From: Conexibacter sp.
GTDB lineage: Bacteria; Actinomycetota; Thermoleophilia; Solirubrobacterales; 70-9
Reading direction: 5' to 3'
DNA: 34,179 nucleotides
NCBI GenBank assembly: GCA_018263295.1
Contig: JADFCZ010000031.1
Coordinates: 1 to 34,179 of the forward strand
Made by a program: the position numbers and the translations under genes. Within the stretch, counting starts at the first letter, position 1; every line of letters starts with the position of its first letter. Below are positions 17,581 to 25,212 of the stretch, one piece after another. The notes under the pieces are model-generated. The model did no database searches and had not been told where the DNA came from. It was given only the letters and a program-made list of their open reading frames with translations.

Positions 17581-18771
17581 TCACCGCGCCTGACAGCACC
17601 ATCCCTCGACGCGCGGGAACGGCTCGTTCTCCCCCGTCCCGAACTGCCGCCGGATGTTCCCCACCGCCTCGATCCTGTTCGTCCGCTTGGTCGGGATGAA
17701 GAGCCACTGGTCGGCCCGCGGCCAGCCGACGAGCATCCGGCGGCCGTTGGGCGCCACCGCGAGCCCCGTGAGCCGGCCGCTGCCGGTGAAGATCGTCCGC
17801 TTCGAGAGCTCGTCGCCGACGTGGTTGACGAACACGACGCTGGTGCGTGCGCCGCTTCGTTCGGATCGAAGGAGGAGGACGATCGTGTCCCGGCCCGGAA
17901 GGAAGGCGCCGCCCACCGCCTCGCGGCTTCGCGAGAGCTTCGCTCGCCGGATCTCGTCGCCCTCCGGGTCGAGGACCCTGATCGAATCGCGAAGGAGGAC
18001 GAGCAGTTGCGATCCGTCGCGGGTCCAGTCGAGGTCGACGGGCGCCGCCGGCGAGCGGGCCGCGCCGAGCAGCTCGCCGGTGTCGGCGTCGACGATGCGT
18101 ACGTGACCGGTCGGATCGGCGTAGGCGAGGACGTTGCGCTTGCCGGCACGCGGCTTCCAGGCCGGAGCCACGGCCACAGCGGCGCCGATCGCGCGGTCGT
18201 TGACGCCGTCGCCCCAGACGACCCGGAGCTCGTCGCCGCTGCGATAGGCGACCCGATAGCCCTCGTTCGGGGACCAGACCGGGTCGGTGACCGCAGCGTC
18301 CGCCTCGATCTCCCATCGCGTCTCCCCCGCTGCGGTGCGTGCGCTCAGGCTCCGGCCCTCGGCGGTCGCGACGTAGAGGCCGTGAGGCGACCAGCCGACG
18401 TCGTCGAAGGTCCCGAGCCGGTCCCTCGCCCCACCTCCCGAGACCGTCCACGCACCTCGTCCGGCGCTGACGAGCAGTGACCCGGGCGCCGGCAGGCGGG
18501 TCAGCGCCGGCTTCGCGTTCGGCTCGCCGACGTCGGTGACCGTGTCCTTGATCCACTCCCGGACCTCGGCCCCGGCCGGGGTCAGCGCGATCACGGATGC
18601 GCCGATGAGCGACAGCATCGCCGCGACGATCCGACCCGGTCGCCGGCGCCGGTCGCCGGCGCCGGCGGAGCGCTCGTCGAAGGCCGCCTCGATCAGCAGT
18701 CGCGCCTGGCGCTCGCTCTCCTCCGCCTCCGGGACGCGGATGCGCTCGAGCTCGGACCGGAGGTCAGGCAT
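17581..18771 (-). CDS. Membrane-anchored beta-propeller protein, putative anti-sigma factor
   Basis: A 396-residue protein with a short cytoplasmic N-terminus (1-45, charged and helical), one membrane helix (about 47-65, RIVAAMLSLIGASVIAL), and an outside region of WD40/TolB-like repeats with recurrent phrases such as DDVGWSPHGLYVATAEG, TDPVWSPNEGYRVAYRSG and VDLDWTRDGSQLLVLL. Its ATG lies inside the 3' end of the sigma-factor gene (8-bp overlap), so both are translated together. The layout, a cytoplasmic segment contacting sigma, one helix and an external sensor, is that of an anti-sigma factor, but no zinc-binding HxxxCxxC motif is present. The role is therefore inferred from context. The protein ends in EGWCCQAR, with a cysteine pair. 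Confidence 0.75.
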   Translation of the reverse strand: MPDLRSELERIRVPEAEESERQARLLIEAAFDERSAGAGDRRRRPGRIVAAMLSLIGASVIALTPAGAEVREWIKDTVTDVGEPNAKPALTRLPAPGSLLVSAGRGAWTVSGGGARDRLGTFDDVGWSPHGLYVATAEGRSLSARTAAGETRWEIEADAAVTDPVWSPNEGYRVAYRSGDELRVVWGDGVNDRAIGAAVAVAPAWKPRAGKRNVLAYADPTGHVRIVDADTGELLGAARSPAAPVDLDWTRDGSQLLVLLRDSIRVLDPEGDEIRRAKLSRSREAVGGAFLPGRDTIVLLLRSERSGARTSVVFVNHVGDELSKRTIFTGSGRLTGLAVAPNGRRMLVGWPRADQWLFIPTKRTNRIEAVGNIRRQFGTGENEPFPRVEGWCCQAR

Positions 18772-19408
18772 CGGCGGCCTCCTCGTAATCGCTTCCGAGC
18801 TGGTCGAGGGCGCGTCGGAGCCGGGAGTTGACGGTGCCGGTCGGCAACTCGAGGGCGGCGGCGATCTCCGACGGCGTGTAGTCGAGGAGGAACCGCATGA
18901 CCACGACCGCGCGACGCTCGACCGGGAGCCGCCCGAGCGCCGACATCAGCTCGCCGGAGACCGCGGGTGCGGCGGACTCGGGGCCGGGAACGCCCGTCTC
19001 CTCCCGCCACGAATCGGCGTGGACCTCGCTGCGGATGCGGCTGGTCCGCGTCCAGTCGATCGAGCGGTTGACGACGATCCGGTGCAGCCACGGCCCGAGC
19101 GGGCGGCGCGCGTCGAAGCGATCGAGGTGGCGGAGCGCGGCCATGAACGCCTCCTGGGCGATGTCCTCGGCCGCGGCCGAGTCGCGGATGATCAGGTAGG
19201 AGGCGCGGTGAACCCGCGGCCAGTGCATGTTGAAGAGCTCGCCGAATGCCTCCTTCGAGCCGCGCTTCGCCGCCCGCACGAGCTTGCGCTCGGAGCGATG
19301 CGCGGCGTCAGCCCGCAACGGCCCCAGCGCGGGCAACGGCGCCGCGAGGTCGCCCGCTCCGCCGGCCGAGCCGGTGGGTCGTCGAAGCCTGAGGCCGAGC
19401 TTGTCCAT
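18764..19408 (-). CDS. ECF-type RNA polymerase sigma factor
   Basis: A 214-residue sigma-70 family protein of the extracytoplasmic-function class. Region 2 is clear (AFGELFNMHWPRVHRASYLIIRD followed by AAEDIAQEAFMAALRHLDRFD and PWLHRIVVNRSIDW), as is region 4 (LPVERRAVVVMRFLLDYTPSEIAAALELPTGTVNSRLRRAL). Region 3 is lacking, as expected. The ATG at 19408 gives a normal N-terminal extension; an ATG ten codons upstream is also possible. It overlaps the membrane beta-propeller gene, its probable antagonist. The neighbouring divergent lipoprotein at 19500 may be a target; an 18-bp near-palindrome lies between them, but I could not identify an ECF-type -35/-10 pair with confidence. Confidence 0.9.
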   Translation of the reverse strand: MDKLGLRLRRPTGSAGGAGDLAAPLPALGPLRADAAHRSERKLVRAAKRGSKEAFGELFNMHWPRVHRASYLIIRDSAAAEDIAQEAFMAALRHLDRFDARRPLGPWLHRIVVNRSIDWTRTSRIRSEVHADSWREETGVPGPESAAPAVSGELMSALGRLPVERRAVVVMRFLLDYTPSEIAAALELPTGTVNSRLRRALDQLGSDYEEAADA

Positions 19409-19455
19409 GATCCGAAGGCGGCACCCTCCCCATCTCATACGGATCGGAGTGCGCC

Positions 19456-19473
19456 GGAAGTCCCGGGACCTCC
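19456..19473. promoter_or_regulatory. 18-bp near-palindrome between sigma factor and lipoprotein genes
   Basis: GGAAGTCCCGGGACCTCC is symmetrical except at one base pair. It lies centrally in the 91-bp region between the two divergent genes, a place where a dimeric regulator would affect both. No candidate protein can be named. Confidence 0.3.
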
Positions 19474-19499
19474 CCCTTCCCGGCGACCGTAGTGAGGGC

Positions 19500-20411
19500 A
19501 TGGGCCGAGCGTCAAGAGCCGTGACCGCGGGGCTGTGCGCCGCGGCGTTCGCGCTGGCCGGCTGCGCCGAGCCGATCGGCGTCGGTGAGACGGCGGCGGA
19601 CGGCGCCGACTCGCTCGTCAACCACGAGCGGATCAATGCCGAGTTGCCGCCGGAGTGGTCCGAGGTCGAGATGCCGAAGGCACAGGGGTACCCCGCCCCG
19701 CTGATGACTCTTACGTCGGCGCCCCTCAGGCCAATCGACAGGCCGCCGCCGGTCTGCGGGACGCCCGACGCCGTGCTCGACCGGCTCCCGGTCGACGGGG
19801 CCGCGATCCAGATCAGCGAGTGGCAGCCGCAGCGGATGCCCGCCCGTCCCGAGCGGATCGCCCTGGACCGGAGCACCTTCGGTGCATACGAATGCAGCGG
19901 TCGCAGCCACGTCGTCAACTTCCACGAGAACGGCCGCGGCGTTCATGTCGTCGTCTGGCTCACGCCCGGGCGCGTCGACCCCGAAGTGAAGCGCCAGGCC
20001 GTCCGGCTGCTCAACGGCCTGAAGGTTCACGCTTTCCCGAGCGGCGAGTGCGACCGCGACTTCGCCGTCGGCGGAACCTCGGGCTTCCGCGGAGCCGACG
20101 GCCTCTCCTGCGGCGAGGCCGCGCTGCTCTGGACCGAGTGGATGGTGCCGGCGGCGGAGCTCACTCCCTGCGAGCGGACCGGACACGTCCACGAGGTCCG
20201 GGTCACCGACGGCATCACCTGCGGCGTCGCCGAGCGGTTCATCGTCGGCGGCACGAACGGCTTCGCGCCGCATCCCGGCGGCTGGATCGAGCGCGCCGGC
20301 CGCTTCACCTGCCGGATCCGCGAGTTCTCCACCGAGCCGGGCCTCCACGTCGACTGCGTCGACACCGACCGCGGCGCGTCGGGTCCGCGCTTCACGTTCA
20401 GGTTCGCTTAG
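19500..20411 (+). CDS. Secreted lipoprotein of unknown function
   Basis: A 303-residue protein with a lipoprotein signal peptide: basic start (MGRASR), a hydrophobic core and the lipobox LAGC, so it should be anchored outside the cell membrane. I do not recognise the mature domain. The second half contains two related Cys-containing units, AVGGTSGFRGADGLSCGEA and a later segment with VTDGITCGVAERFIVGGTNGF, which suggests an internal duplication stabilised by disulfides, and there are further cysteines (CERTG, FTCRIRE, HVDCVD). The ATG at 19500 is chosen because it begins the signal peptide. It is divergent from the ECF sigma factor and converges on the kelch-like lipoprotein gene. Confidence 0.75.
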   Translation: MGRASRAVTAGLCAAAFALAGCAEPIGVGETAADGADSLVNHERINAELPPEWSEVEMPKAQGYPAPLMTLTSAPLRPIDRPPPVCGTPDAVLDRLPVDGAAIQISEWQPQRMPARPERIALDRSTFGAYECSGRSHVVNFHENGRGVHVVVWLTPGRVDPEVKRQAVRLLNGLKVHAFPSGECDRDFAVGGTSGFRGADGLSCGEAALLWTEWMVPAAELTPCERTGHVHEVRVTDGITCGVAERFIVGGTNGFAPHPGGWIERAGRFTCRIREFSTEPGLHVDCVDTDRGASGPRFTFRFA

Positions 20412-20428
20412 CCGGCTGCACGTGCCAG

Positions 20429-20469
20429 TGGGCGCAGATGAGCAACCTATGGAGCCTCAGATGCGCCCA
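20429..20469. terminator. Hairpin between two convergent lipoprotein genes
   Basis: TGGGCGCA-N2-TGAG (20429-20442) pairs with CTCA-N2-TGCGCCCA (20456-20469) around a 13-nt loop. The right arm lies within the last codons of the kelch-like gene, so it can serve as a two-way terminator. Confidence 0.55.
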
Positions 20470-21628
20470 GTGACCAGAACGAGTGCGGCGACTCGGGGAA
20501 GTTGTAACGCGCCGTTCCGCCGCCGCCGAACGTGACCCCTTCGGCGAGGAAGTAGGTCGAGTCGCCGAGGGTCGCGAGCAGCGAGAAGCGCCAGACCGGG
20601 ATCTGGATCCCGCCGTTGTGATGGATGCGCTCGGTGAGTCCGCCCTTCAGCGGCTTCCAGGGGCCGTCGGCGGAGTCGAGCGTCACGATCTGGCCGCAGT
20701 AGAACGCGATCAGTGAGGTCTCGCTCGCGATGCTGTCCGGGTAGCACTCGGAGAAGTCGAGCGGCATCTTCTGCTTCGGCTGCCAGCGGTCCCGATCCGG
20801 CAGATACGCCTGCGAGCGACCGTCGTATCCGTAGGCGATCAGCGCGCCGTCGAACCAGGAGGCGGTCGTCGCCTGCGGGTTCAGGTCGGACGGAGGCAGC
20901 CGCCGCCAGGCGTCGGTCGCCGGGTCGTAGGCGGCGCCGACCGCGGTCTTCGTCCCGGACCAGTTGCGCCGGTCGAGACGTGATCCGAACGCGATCACCT
21001 CCGACCCGGTCCAGACGAGGTCGAAGAGATTCAGGCTGACCGGCGCCTCGGCGATCCGGCTCCACTCCCCGGTCGCCGGATCGAAGGTCGCGCCCTTTGC
21101 CTCGCCGCTTCCGTTGCGCCCCCGGCCGCCCCAGACCACAACGCGATCGCCGGCCCAGACGGCCTCCGCGTTAGCCGCGCTGACCGGCCCGTCGGGGATC
21201 TCGCTCCAGGTCCCGGAATCCGGATCCAGAGCCATGCCGAAGGCTGGCCGCCGGCCCGAGAGGTCGAGGAAGATCGCCTCCTCCCCTGTCCACACGCCGG
21301 CCGACGGGACGCCCTTCGGAGGCCGGGGCAGTTCGCTCCACTTCGCCTCGCCGGGAGCGAACGAGTAGACGCGCCGCGAGCGGCCGCACCCGCCGTCGTC
21401 GCGATAGTCGTGGGCGCAGCCGCCGGCGAGCAGCAGCCGGTCCCCGGCGGCCAGCAGCGTCGTTCCGTACGGAACCCGGGCCGGCGACGGCAGCCGCGTC
21501 CATCCACTCGGTGCGGACAACTCACTCTCTGCCGGAGCGCCGTCGCCGTCACCGCAGGCGATCCCGGCGAACGCCGCGACCAGGCAGGCGATGGCGGCGA
21601 GTGGCTTCCTTGCATCGACGTACCCCAT
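20447..21628 (-). CDS. Kelch-type beta-propeller lipoprotein
   Basis: A 393-residue secreted protein. The signal peptide MGYVDARKPLAAIACLVAAFAGIAC ends in a plausible lipobox (AGIAC, Cys at about 25), so it should be lipid-anchored. The mature part is a series of kelch-like repeats with the typical pattern of a turn GDRVVVWGG or GDRLLLAGG followed by DPxTGxWxxIP (for example FDPATGEWSRIAEAP, YDPATDAWRRLPPSD, LDPDSGTWSEIPDGP), predicted to close into one propeller. Such proteins bind sugars or proteins at the surface; no galactose-oxidase catalytic set is evident, so enzymatic activity is not claimed. It lies on the minus strand after the GlsB-like gene. Confidence 0.8.
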   Translation of the reverse strand: MGYVDARKPLAAIACLVAAFAGIACGDGDGAPAESELSAPSGWTRLPSPARVPYGTTLLAAGDRLLLAGGCAHDYRDDGGCGRSRRVYSFAPGEAKWSELPRPPKGVPSAGVWTGEEAIFLDLSGRRPAFGMALDPDSGTWSEIPDGPVSAANAEAVWAGDRVVVWGGRGRNGSGEAKGATFDPATGEWSRIAEAPVSLNLFDLVWTGSEVIAFGSRLDRRNWSGTKTAVGAAYDPATDAWRRLPPSDLNPQATTASWFDGALIAYGYDGRSQAYLPDRDRWQPKQKMPLDFSECYPDSIASETSLIAFYCGQIVTLDSADGPWKPLKGGLTERIHHNGGIQIPVWRFSLLATLGDSTYFLAEGVTFGGGGTARYNFPESPHSFWSLGASEAP

Positions 21629-21666
21629 CTGCCGTGACTACGCCCGCGGGTCCGTGATCGGTCCCG

Positions 21667-21687
21667 CCGTCGGGTGGCCGCCGACGG
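21667..21687 (-). terminator. Hairpin after the GlsB/YeaQ-like gene
   Basis: Perfect 7-bp arms CCGTCGG and CCGACGG with a 7-nt loop lie about 45 nt beyond the stop of the small membrane protein gene. No T tract. Confidence 0.35.
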
Positions 21688-21732
21688 GATGGGCCGCCGG
21701 CGCGGGCAAGCCCTCGGCGGTGGGAAGCGCCG

Positions 21733-22020
21733 TTAGCGGCGAGCCGCGGGGCGTCGCGTGGAGCGGTCCGCTCCGACGCCGGCGCCCTCGGCGATGGCGA
21801 TCAGCAGGATCGCGGCGATTACGCCGACGATCGTGCCGATGAAGTTCAGCTCCCAGATGTCACCCTCGCCGATCGCGCTGGCGACCACCCCGCCGATCAG
21901 TGCACCGCCGATGCCGAGCAGGATCGTGACGAGCGCCCCGACGCTCTGGCGGCCCGGGAGGATCAGGCGTGCGATGACGCCGATGACGATGCCGATGAGG
22001 ATGAGTCCGAGTACTTGCAT
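21733..22020 (-). CDS. GlsB/YeaQ/YmgE family small membrane protein
   Basis: A 95-residue membrane protein with three hydrophobic helices: QVLGLILIGIVIGVIARLIL, ALVTILLGIGGALIGGVVAS and FIGTIVGVIAAILLIAIA. The glycine-rich pattern and the LILPGRQSVG turn after helix 1 are typical of the transglycosylase-associated protein family, whose members are common stress-induced proteins of unknown biochemical function. The basic tail (GADRSTRRPAARR) would face the cytoplasm. The ATG at 22020 is chosen because it begins helix 1; an upstream in-frame ATG (22062) would add a soluble stretch foreign to the family. It is divergent from the GH31 gene. Confidence 0.85.
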   Translation of the reverse strand: MQVLGLILIGIVIGVIARLILPGRQSVGALVTILLGIGGALIGGVVASAIGEGDIWELNFIGTIVGVIAAILLIAIAEGAGVGADRSTRRPAARR

Positions 22021-22066
22021 GCGGCTGGGTTGCCCGGCATACGGCGCCGCGAAACAGATCACCGGC

Positions 22067-22072
22067 TAACTT
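22067..22072 (+). promoter_or_regulatory. -10 element TAACTT, leaderless start of the GH31 gene
   Basis: TAACTT is followed by 7 nt and the ATG at 22080, which begins the signal peptide. This favours ATG 22080 over the in-frame TTG at 22071, which overlaps the hexamer itself. Confidence 0.55.
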
Positions 22073-22079
22073 GCCGCCG

Positions 22080-24323
22080 ATGCGATCCGTCCGCCGTTCC
22101 TCACCTCACCTCGCCCTCGCCACCGCGCTGATCGTTCTCGGCTTCGCGAGTGCGGCACAGGCCGCCACCAGGGTCGGCCCCGAATCCGCCGTGATCGAGG
22201 TGCCGGGGGCCTCCGCACGGATCGGCTTCGATCCGTTCCGGATCGGCTTCGCGGACGGCGACGGGCGGACGGTCCTCCGCGGGCTCCGCGGGCGGGACGG
22301 AGCCGAGCGTGCGATCCCCGCGGTCCCCCGCTCCCAGTTCGGGGTGCTCGGCCCGCCCCCGCCCACCCTCTACGCGCCGCTCAGCTTCCTCGTCGGCTCG
22401 GTCGGGATCGAGCAGTTCCCGACGTTCCAGTGGAACGGGAACCTGAACACCGTGACCGAGTCCGGCACGGAGTACGGAGCGGTCTCCGTCGCGCGGGCCG
22501 ACCGCCGTCGCGACGGGGTTCGCCTGATCGTCCGAACCAGCGATCCGAGCGGCCGCAAGCTGATCGTCGACGTCGGCCGCGGGCCCGAGCGCGGGACGAT
22601 CGCGGTCAGTGCCCGCCCCGACGATCCCTCCGGCGTCGCCGCGATCGGCGACTCCTTCCGTTCCCCCGACGGTGAAGCCTTCCGCGGCTTCGGCGGCCGC
22701 CACGACTCGCTCGATCAGGCCGGATCGGAGTTCTACAACTGGACCCAACAGGAGAACCTCAGCGCGCCCGGTATCGGCGGGCCGGCCCCCCCGGGGGTCG
22801 ATCCCGACACCTACCTGTTCCCCAACGGCGAGCACGCCGCCTACTACGTCCAGTCGTCGTTCGTATCGCCCGATCGCTACGGCTTCCTCCTCGATCGTGA
22901 CGAGCTCTCCGACTGGAGGCTCGGCTCCGACCGCTCCGGCGCCTGGCAGGTCCAGAGTGCCTCCTCCCGCCTCGACTACGTCGTCGCTCCCGGCTCCTCG
23001 CGAGCGGCGATCCGCAAGCTGACCGCGATCACCGGCCGCCACCGCGTCCCACCGCGGTGGGCGCTCGGGCCGGCGCTCGATCGCCTCGTCGAGTTCCCCT
23101 CGCAGCCCGCCGACGACTACGCCGTCGCCGTCCGCGACGATCTCAGGCAGCTTCGCGCCACCGACACCGCCATCGACTCCTACCGGATCGAGGGCTGGCA
23201 GTTCCTGCCGCGCCCGTTCCTGAGGAAGGTGATCGCGAAGCTGCATCGTCGCGGGATCAGGCCGCTCGTCTACTTCCGCTCCTTCGTCGGCGAGGACGAG
23301 ATCGGAACCGACGACCCGGACGCCTTCGACGAGGCGATCGAGCGGGGCTACGTCGCAACCGAGGCCGACGGCGACCCCTACGTCTTCGACTCCAACTTCA
23401 GCGCGCCGGCCGCGCAGATCGACTTCACGGACCCGGCCGCGGTGCGCTGGTGGAAGGGGCGGGTGCGGCAGGCGCTCGAGCTCGGAGCCGAGGGCTTCAT
23501 GCAGGACTTCGGCGAGCAGGTCCAGGTCGGGATGCACTTCGACGACGGCTCGACCGGCGCGACGATGCACAACCGCCTGCCGGTCCTGTTCCACCGGGCG
23601 ACCTTCGAGGTGGTCCGGGCGTTCGAGCGCCGGCATCCCGGCCGGCACATCTACTGGTTCACTCGCAACGGCTACTCCGGCACGCCCGGCTCGGCGCATT
23701 ACGAGATGTCGAACTTCCCCGGCGACGAGACGACCGACTGGAGCCGCTCGGCCGGGCTCGCGTCGCTGACAACCGACATGCTCAACCGCGCGATCGGCGG
23801 GGCCTGGGGGTTCACGACCGACATCGGCGGCTTCTACGACGTGCCCTACGGCGCGACGGACAAGGAGCTGTTCCTGCGCTGGGCCGAGTGGGCGGCGCTG
23901 TCGCCGTTCTTCCGCATCCACGGATCGGTGGACGCCGGCACCCATACGCCCTGGTCCTACGACGACGCCACGCTCCGCGCCTACAAGCGGCTGGCGCGAC
24001 TCCACCGTCGCGCCGAGCCGCTGATCATGCGGCTCTGGCGGGAAGGGCGTCACACCGGAATGCCGGTCACCCGCCCGCTCTGGCTCGAGTACCCGTCCGA
24101 CCCACGCGCCGCCGCTCAGGACCAGGAGTGGCTGCTCGGACCCGACCTTCTGGTCGCGCCCGTCGTCGCGGAGGGCCTGACGTCCCGGCGCGTCTACTTC
24201 CCGCGCGGCTGCTGGCGAGGTCCCGACGGGACGCGTTACCGGGGCCCGGCCGGAGCCGAGGTCGAGGCGCCGCTCGGTCACCTCCCCTGGTTCGCCCGCT
24301 GCGGGACCGACCCGCTCGGCTGA
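22080..24323 (+). CDS. Secreted glycoside hydrolase family 31 (alpha-glycosidase)
   Basis: A 747-residue secreted enzyme. A signal peptide (about residues 1-28, ending AAQA) is followed by an N-terminal beta-sandwich, then the GH31 barrel. The nucleophile is D476 in GFMQDFGEQ and the likely acid/base is D549 in FPGDETTDWS. Later conserved segments include TTDIGGFYDVP, LRWAEWAALSPFFRIHGS and PVTRPLWLEYP. The domain order and these segments are closest to the YihQ (sulfoquinovosidase) branch. However, the sulfonate-binding Arg/Trp segment of YihQ has no clear match, and the Tyr after SDIGG is Phe here, so another alpha-glycoside (glucoside or xyloside) is more likely. The gene is alone on its strand; its stop directly abuts that of the convergent small gene. 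Confidence 0.9.
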   Translation: MRSVRRSSPHLALATALIVLGFASAAQAATRVGPESAVIEVPGASARIGFDPFRIGFADGDGRTVLRGLRGRDGAERAIPAVPRSQFGVLGPPPPTLYAPLSFLVGSVGIEQFPTFQWNGNLNTVTESGTEYGAVSVARADRRRDGVRLIVRTSDPSGRKLIVDVGRGPERGTIAVSARPDDPSGVAAIGDSFRSPDGEAFRGFGGRHDSLDQAGSEFYNWTQQENLSAPGIGGPAPPGVDPDTYLFPNGEHAAYYVQSSFVSPDRYGFLLDRDELSDWRLGSDRSGAWQVQSASSRLDYVVAPGSSRAAIRKLTAITGRHRVPPRWALGPALDRLVEFPSQPADDYAVAVRDDLRQLRATDTAIDSYRIEGWQFLPRPFLRKVIAKLHRRGIRPLVYFRSFVGEDEIGTDDPDAFDEAIERGYVATEADGDPYVFDSNFSAPAAQIDFTDPAAVRWWKGRVRQALELGAEGFMQDFGEQVQVGMHFDDGSTGATMHNRLPVLFHRATFEVVRAFERRHPGRHIYWFTRNGYSGTPGSAHYEMSNFPGDETTDWSRSAGLASLTTDMLNRAIGGAWGFTTDIGGFYDVPYGATDKELFLRWAEWAALSPFFRIHGSVDAGTHTPWSYDDATLRAYKRLARLHRRAEPLIMRLWREGRHTGMPVTRPLWLEYPSDPRAAAQDQEWLLGPDLLVAPVVAEGLTSRRVYFPRGCWRGPDGTRYRGPAGAEVEAPLGHLPWFARCGTDPLG

Positions 24324-24530
24324 TCAGCCGCGGTCGCCGTCGCCCGATTCGCCGCGGTCCCGACCGGGGCAGACGTGGTGAAGGATCCGCTCCGGGATCC
24401 GGTCCCACCCCTCGCTCAGCGCGAGCCAGGTCGTGGGCCCCTCGTAGCCGGGTGCGACGAGAATCGCCTCCCACAGGCCGACCGAGCCGCCGCAGCGCTC
24501 ACAGGGTGGCGGCAAAGGGATCCTCTCCAT
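24324..24530 (-). CDS. Small putative zinc-binding protein
   Basis: A 68-residue protein of unknown function. CERC at residues 10-13 and HHVCPG at 51-56 give two Cys pairs or Cys/His ligands that could hold one zinc, and the middle (LWEAILVAPGYEGPTTWLALSEGWDRIPERIL) looks like a compact fold. The tail is charged and probably disordered. It is supported as a real gene by the metal-site pattern and a TAGCTT -10 box 6 nt before its ATG. Its TGA stop abuts the stop of the GH31 gene on the other strand (TGATCA), leaving no space between them. Confidence 0.55.
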   Translation of the reverse strand: MERIPLPPPCERCGGSVGLWEAILVAPGYEGPTTWLALSEGWDRIPERILHHVCPGRDRGESGDGDRG

Positions 24531-24536
24531 CGCGCC

Positions 24537-24542
24537 AAGCTA
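24537..24542 (-). promoter_or_regulatory. -10 element TAGCTT, leaderless start of the small zinc protein gene
   Basis: On the minus strand TAGCTT is followed by 6 nt and the ATG at 24530. Confidence 0.45.
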
Positions 24543-24633
24543 GGCGCGGAGCGGGCGATCTTCTTCAGTGGTCGGTGCGGATCTTCGTCAGTTGGTACCC
24601 CGACTCCGACAGCCGAAGCGGGCCTAACGCCCG

Positions 24634-24975
24634 TCAGGCGGTGGCGCCGAAGAAGCTGGACACGACGCCGACCCAGGGCTCGAGCTCGGAGCCGGCGCCG
24701 GCGATCATCGCCTCCCAGCCCCCGGGCGTGTGCCCGGCACGAAGCGAAAGATCGGCCACCGCTGCGGCGAGCTCTCCGAGTTCCTCCTCGGTCAGCGACG
24801 GATCGCTCTCGGCGGCATGGCCCCACGCGAGCGCGAACGCCACGGTGAATCCGACCCGGTCGAAATCGTCGAGGACGTCGCTGCGATCGCTCAGGGCTTC
24901 CCGGGCGCTCGCCTCGACGCCGAAGTCGTTCGTCGTCTCCGCGTAGACGCGGCGACCGAGTTCCAGTTCTCTCAC
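24634..24975 (-). CDS. Small acidic protein of unknown function
   Basis: A 113-residue protein not recognised. It is rich in Glu, Asp and Ala and predicted mostly helical, with a central segment (DFDRVGFTVAFALAWGHAAESDPSLTEEELGELAAAVADLSLRAG) that looks like a soluble helical bundle, and a C-terminal Gly/Trp-containing part (TPGGWEAMIAGAGSELEPWVGVVSSFF). No signal peptide or membrane helix is evident. The start is GTG at 24975, preceded by a GAGGAG ribosome site 4-5 nt away, which supports it as a gene. It stands alone between two short gene-free stretches. Confidence 0.6.
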   Translation of the reverse strand: MRELELGRRVYAETTNDFGVEASAREALSDRSDVLDDFDRVGFTVAFALAWGHAAESDPSLTEEELGELAAAVADLSLRAGHTPGGWEAMIAGAGSELEPWVGVVSSFFGATA

Positions 24976-25199
24976 TTGTCTCCTCTTCCGAGGAGAGTCC
25001 CTGCCGGCGCGCGCAGGCGCCCTAGGAGCCCTTGGTCGACCTCTCCGAACCGACCGCTACCCCCTGCGGTCTTGAACGTTTGCGGCGGGAAAGTTAGACG
25101 GTGTGTCCCGTTTATGGAACGGTCGGCAATTCCGGTCACGCATCGCCAACGTTGACCCTCTCGCCGAGGTCGCGCTCGGCGGGCTGTCGAGGCGCTGCA
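24976..25199. other. Gene-free stretch upstream of the EamA transporter
   Basis: About 220 bp without a convincing gene. It holds a short inverted GGAA-N10-TTCC near 25117-25134, a TTGAAC/TTAGAC pair at 25072-25099 that could be a weak promoter, and a 13-residue ORF at 25114-25155 with no ribosome site. None is supported enough to call. Confidence 0.4.
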
Positions 25200-25205
25200 T
25201 AAGGT
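25200..25205 (+). promoter_or_regulatory. -10 element TAAGGT, leaderless start of the EamA transporter gene
   Basis: TAAGGT is followed by 7 nt and the ATG at 25213, the same hexamer and spacing as before the thioesterase gene at 2205. Confidence 0.55.
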
Positions 25206-25212
25206 CACGGCG

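Noticed and set aside
22080-24323. Naming the GH31 gene a sulfoquinovosidase.
   Set aside because: Key sulfonate-binding residues are not evident and no sulfoquinovose pathway genes are adjacent.
25072-25099. TTGAAC and TTAGAC spaced 16 bp apart as a promoter.
   Set aside because: The second hexamer fits the -10 consensus poorly and no gene starts nearby; the EamA gene has a better -10 at 25200.
25114-25155. Thirteen-residue ORF (MERSAIPVTHRQR) upstream of the EamA transporter.
   Set aside because: No ribosome site and no -10 at the leaderless distance; it does not overlap the downstream start, so nothing supports translation.
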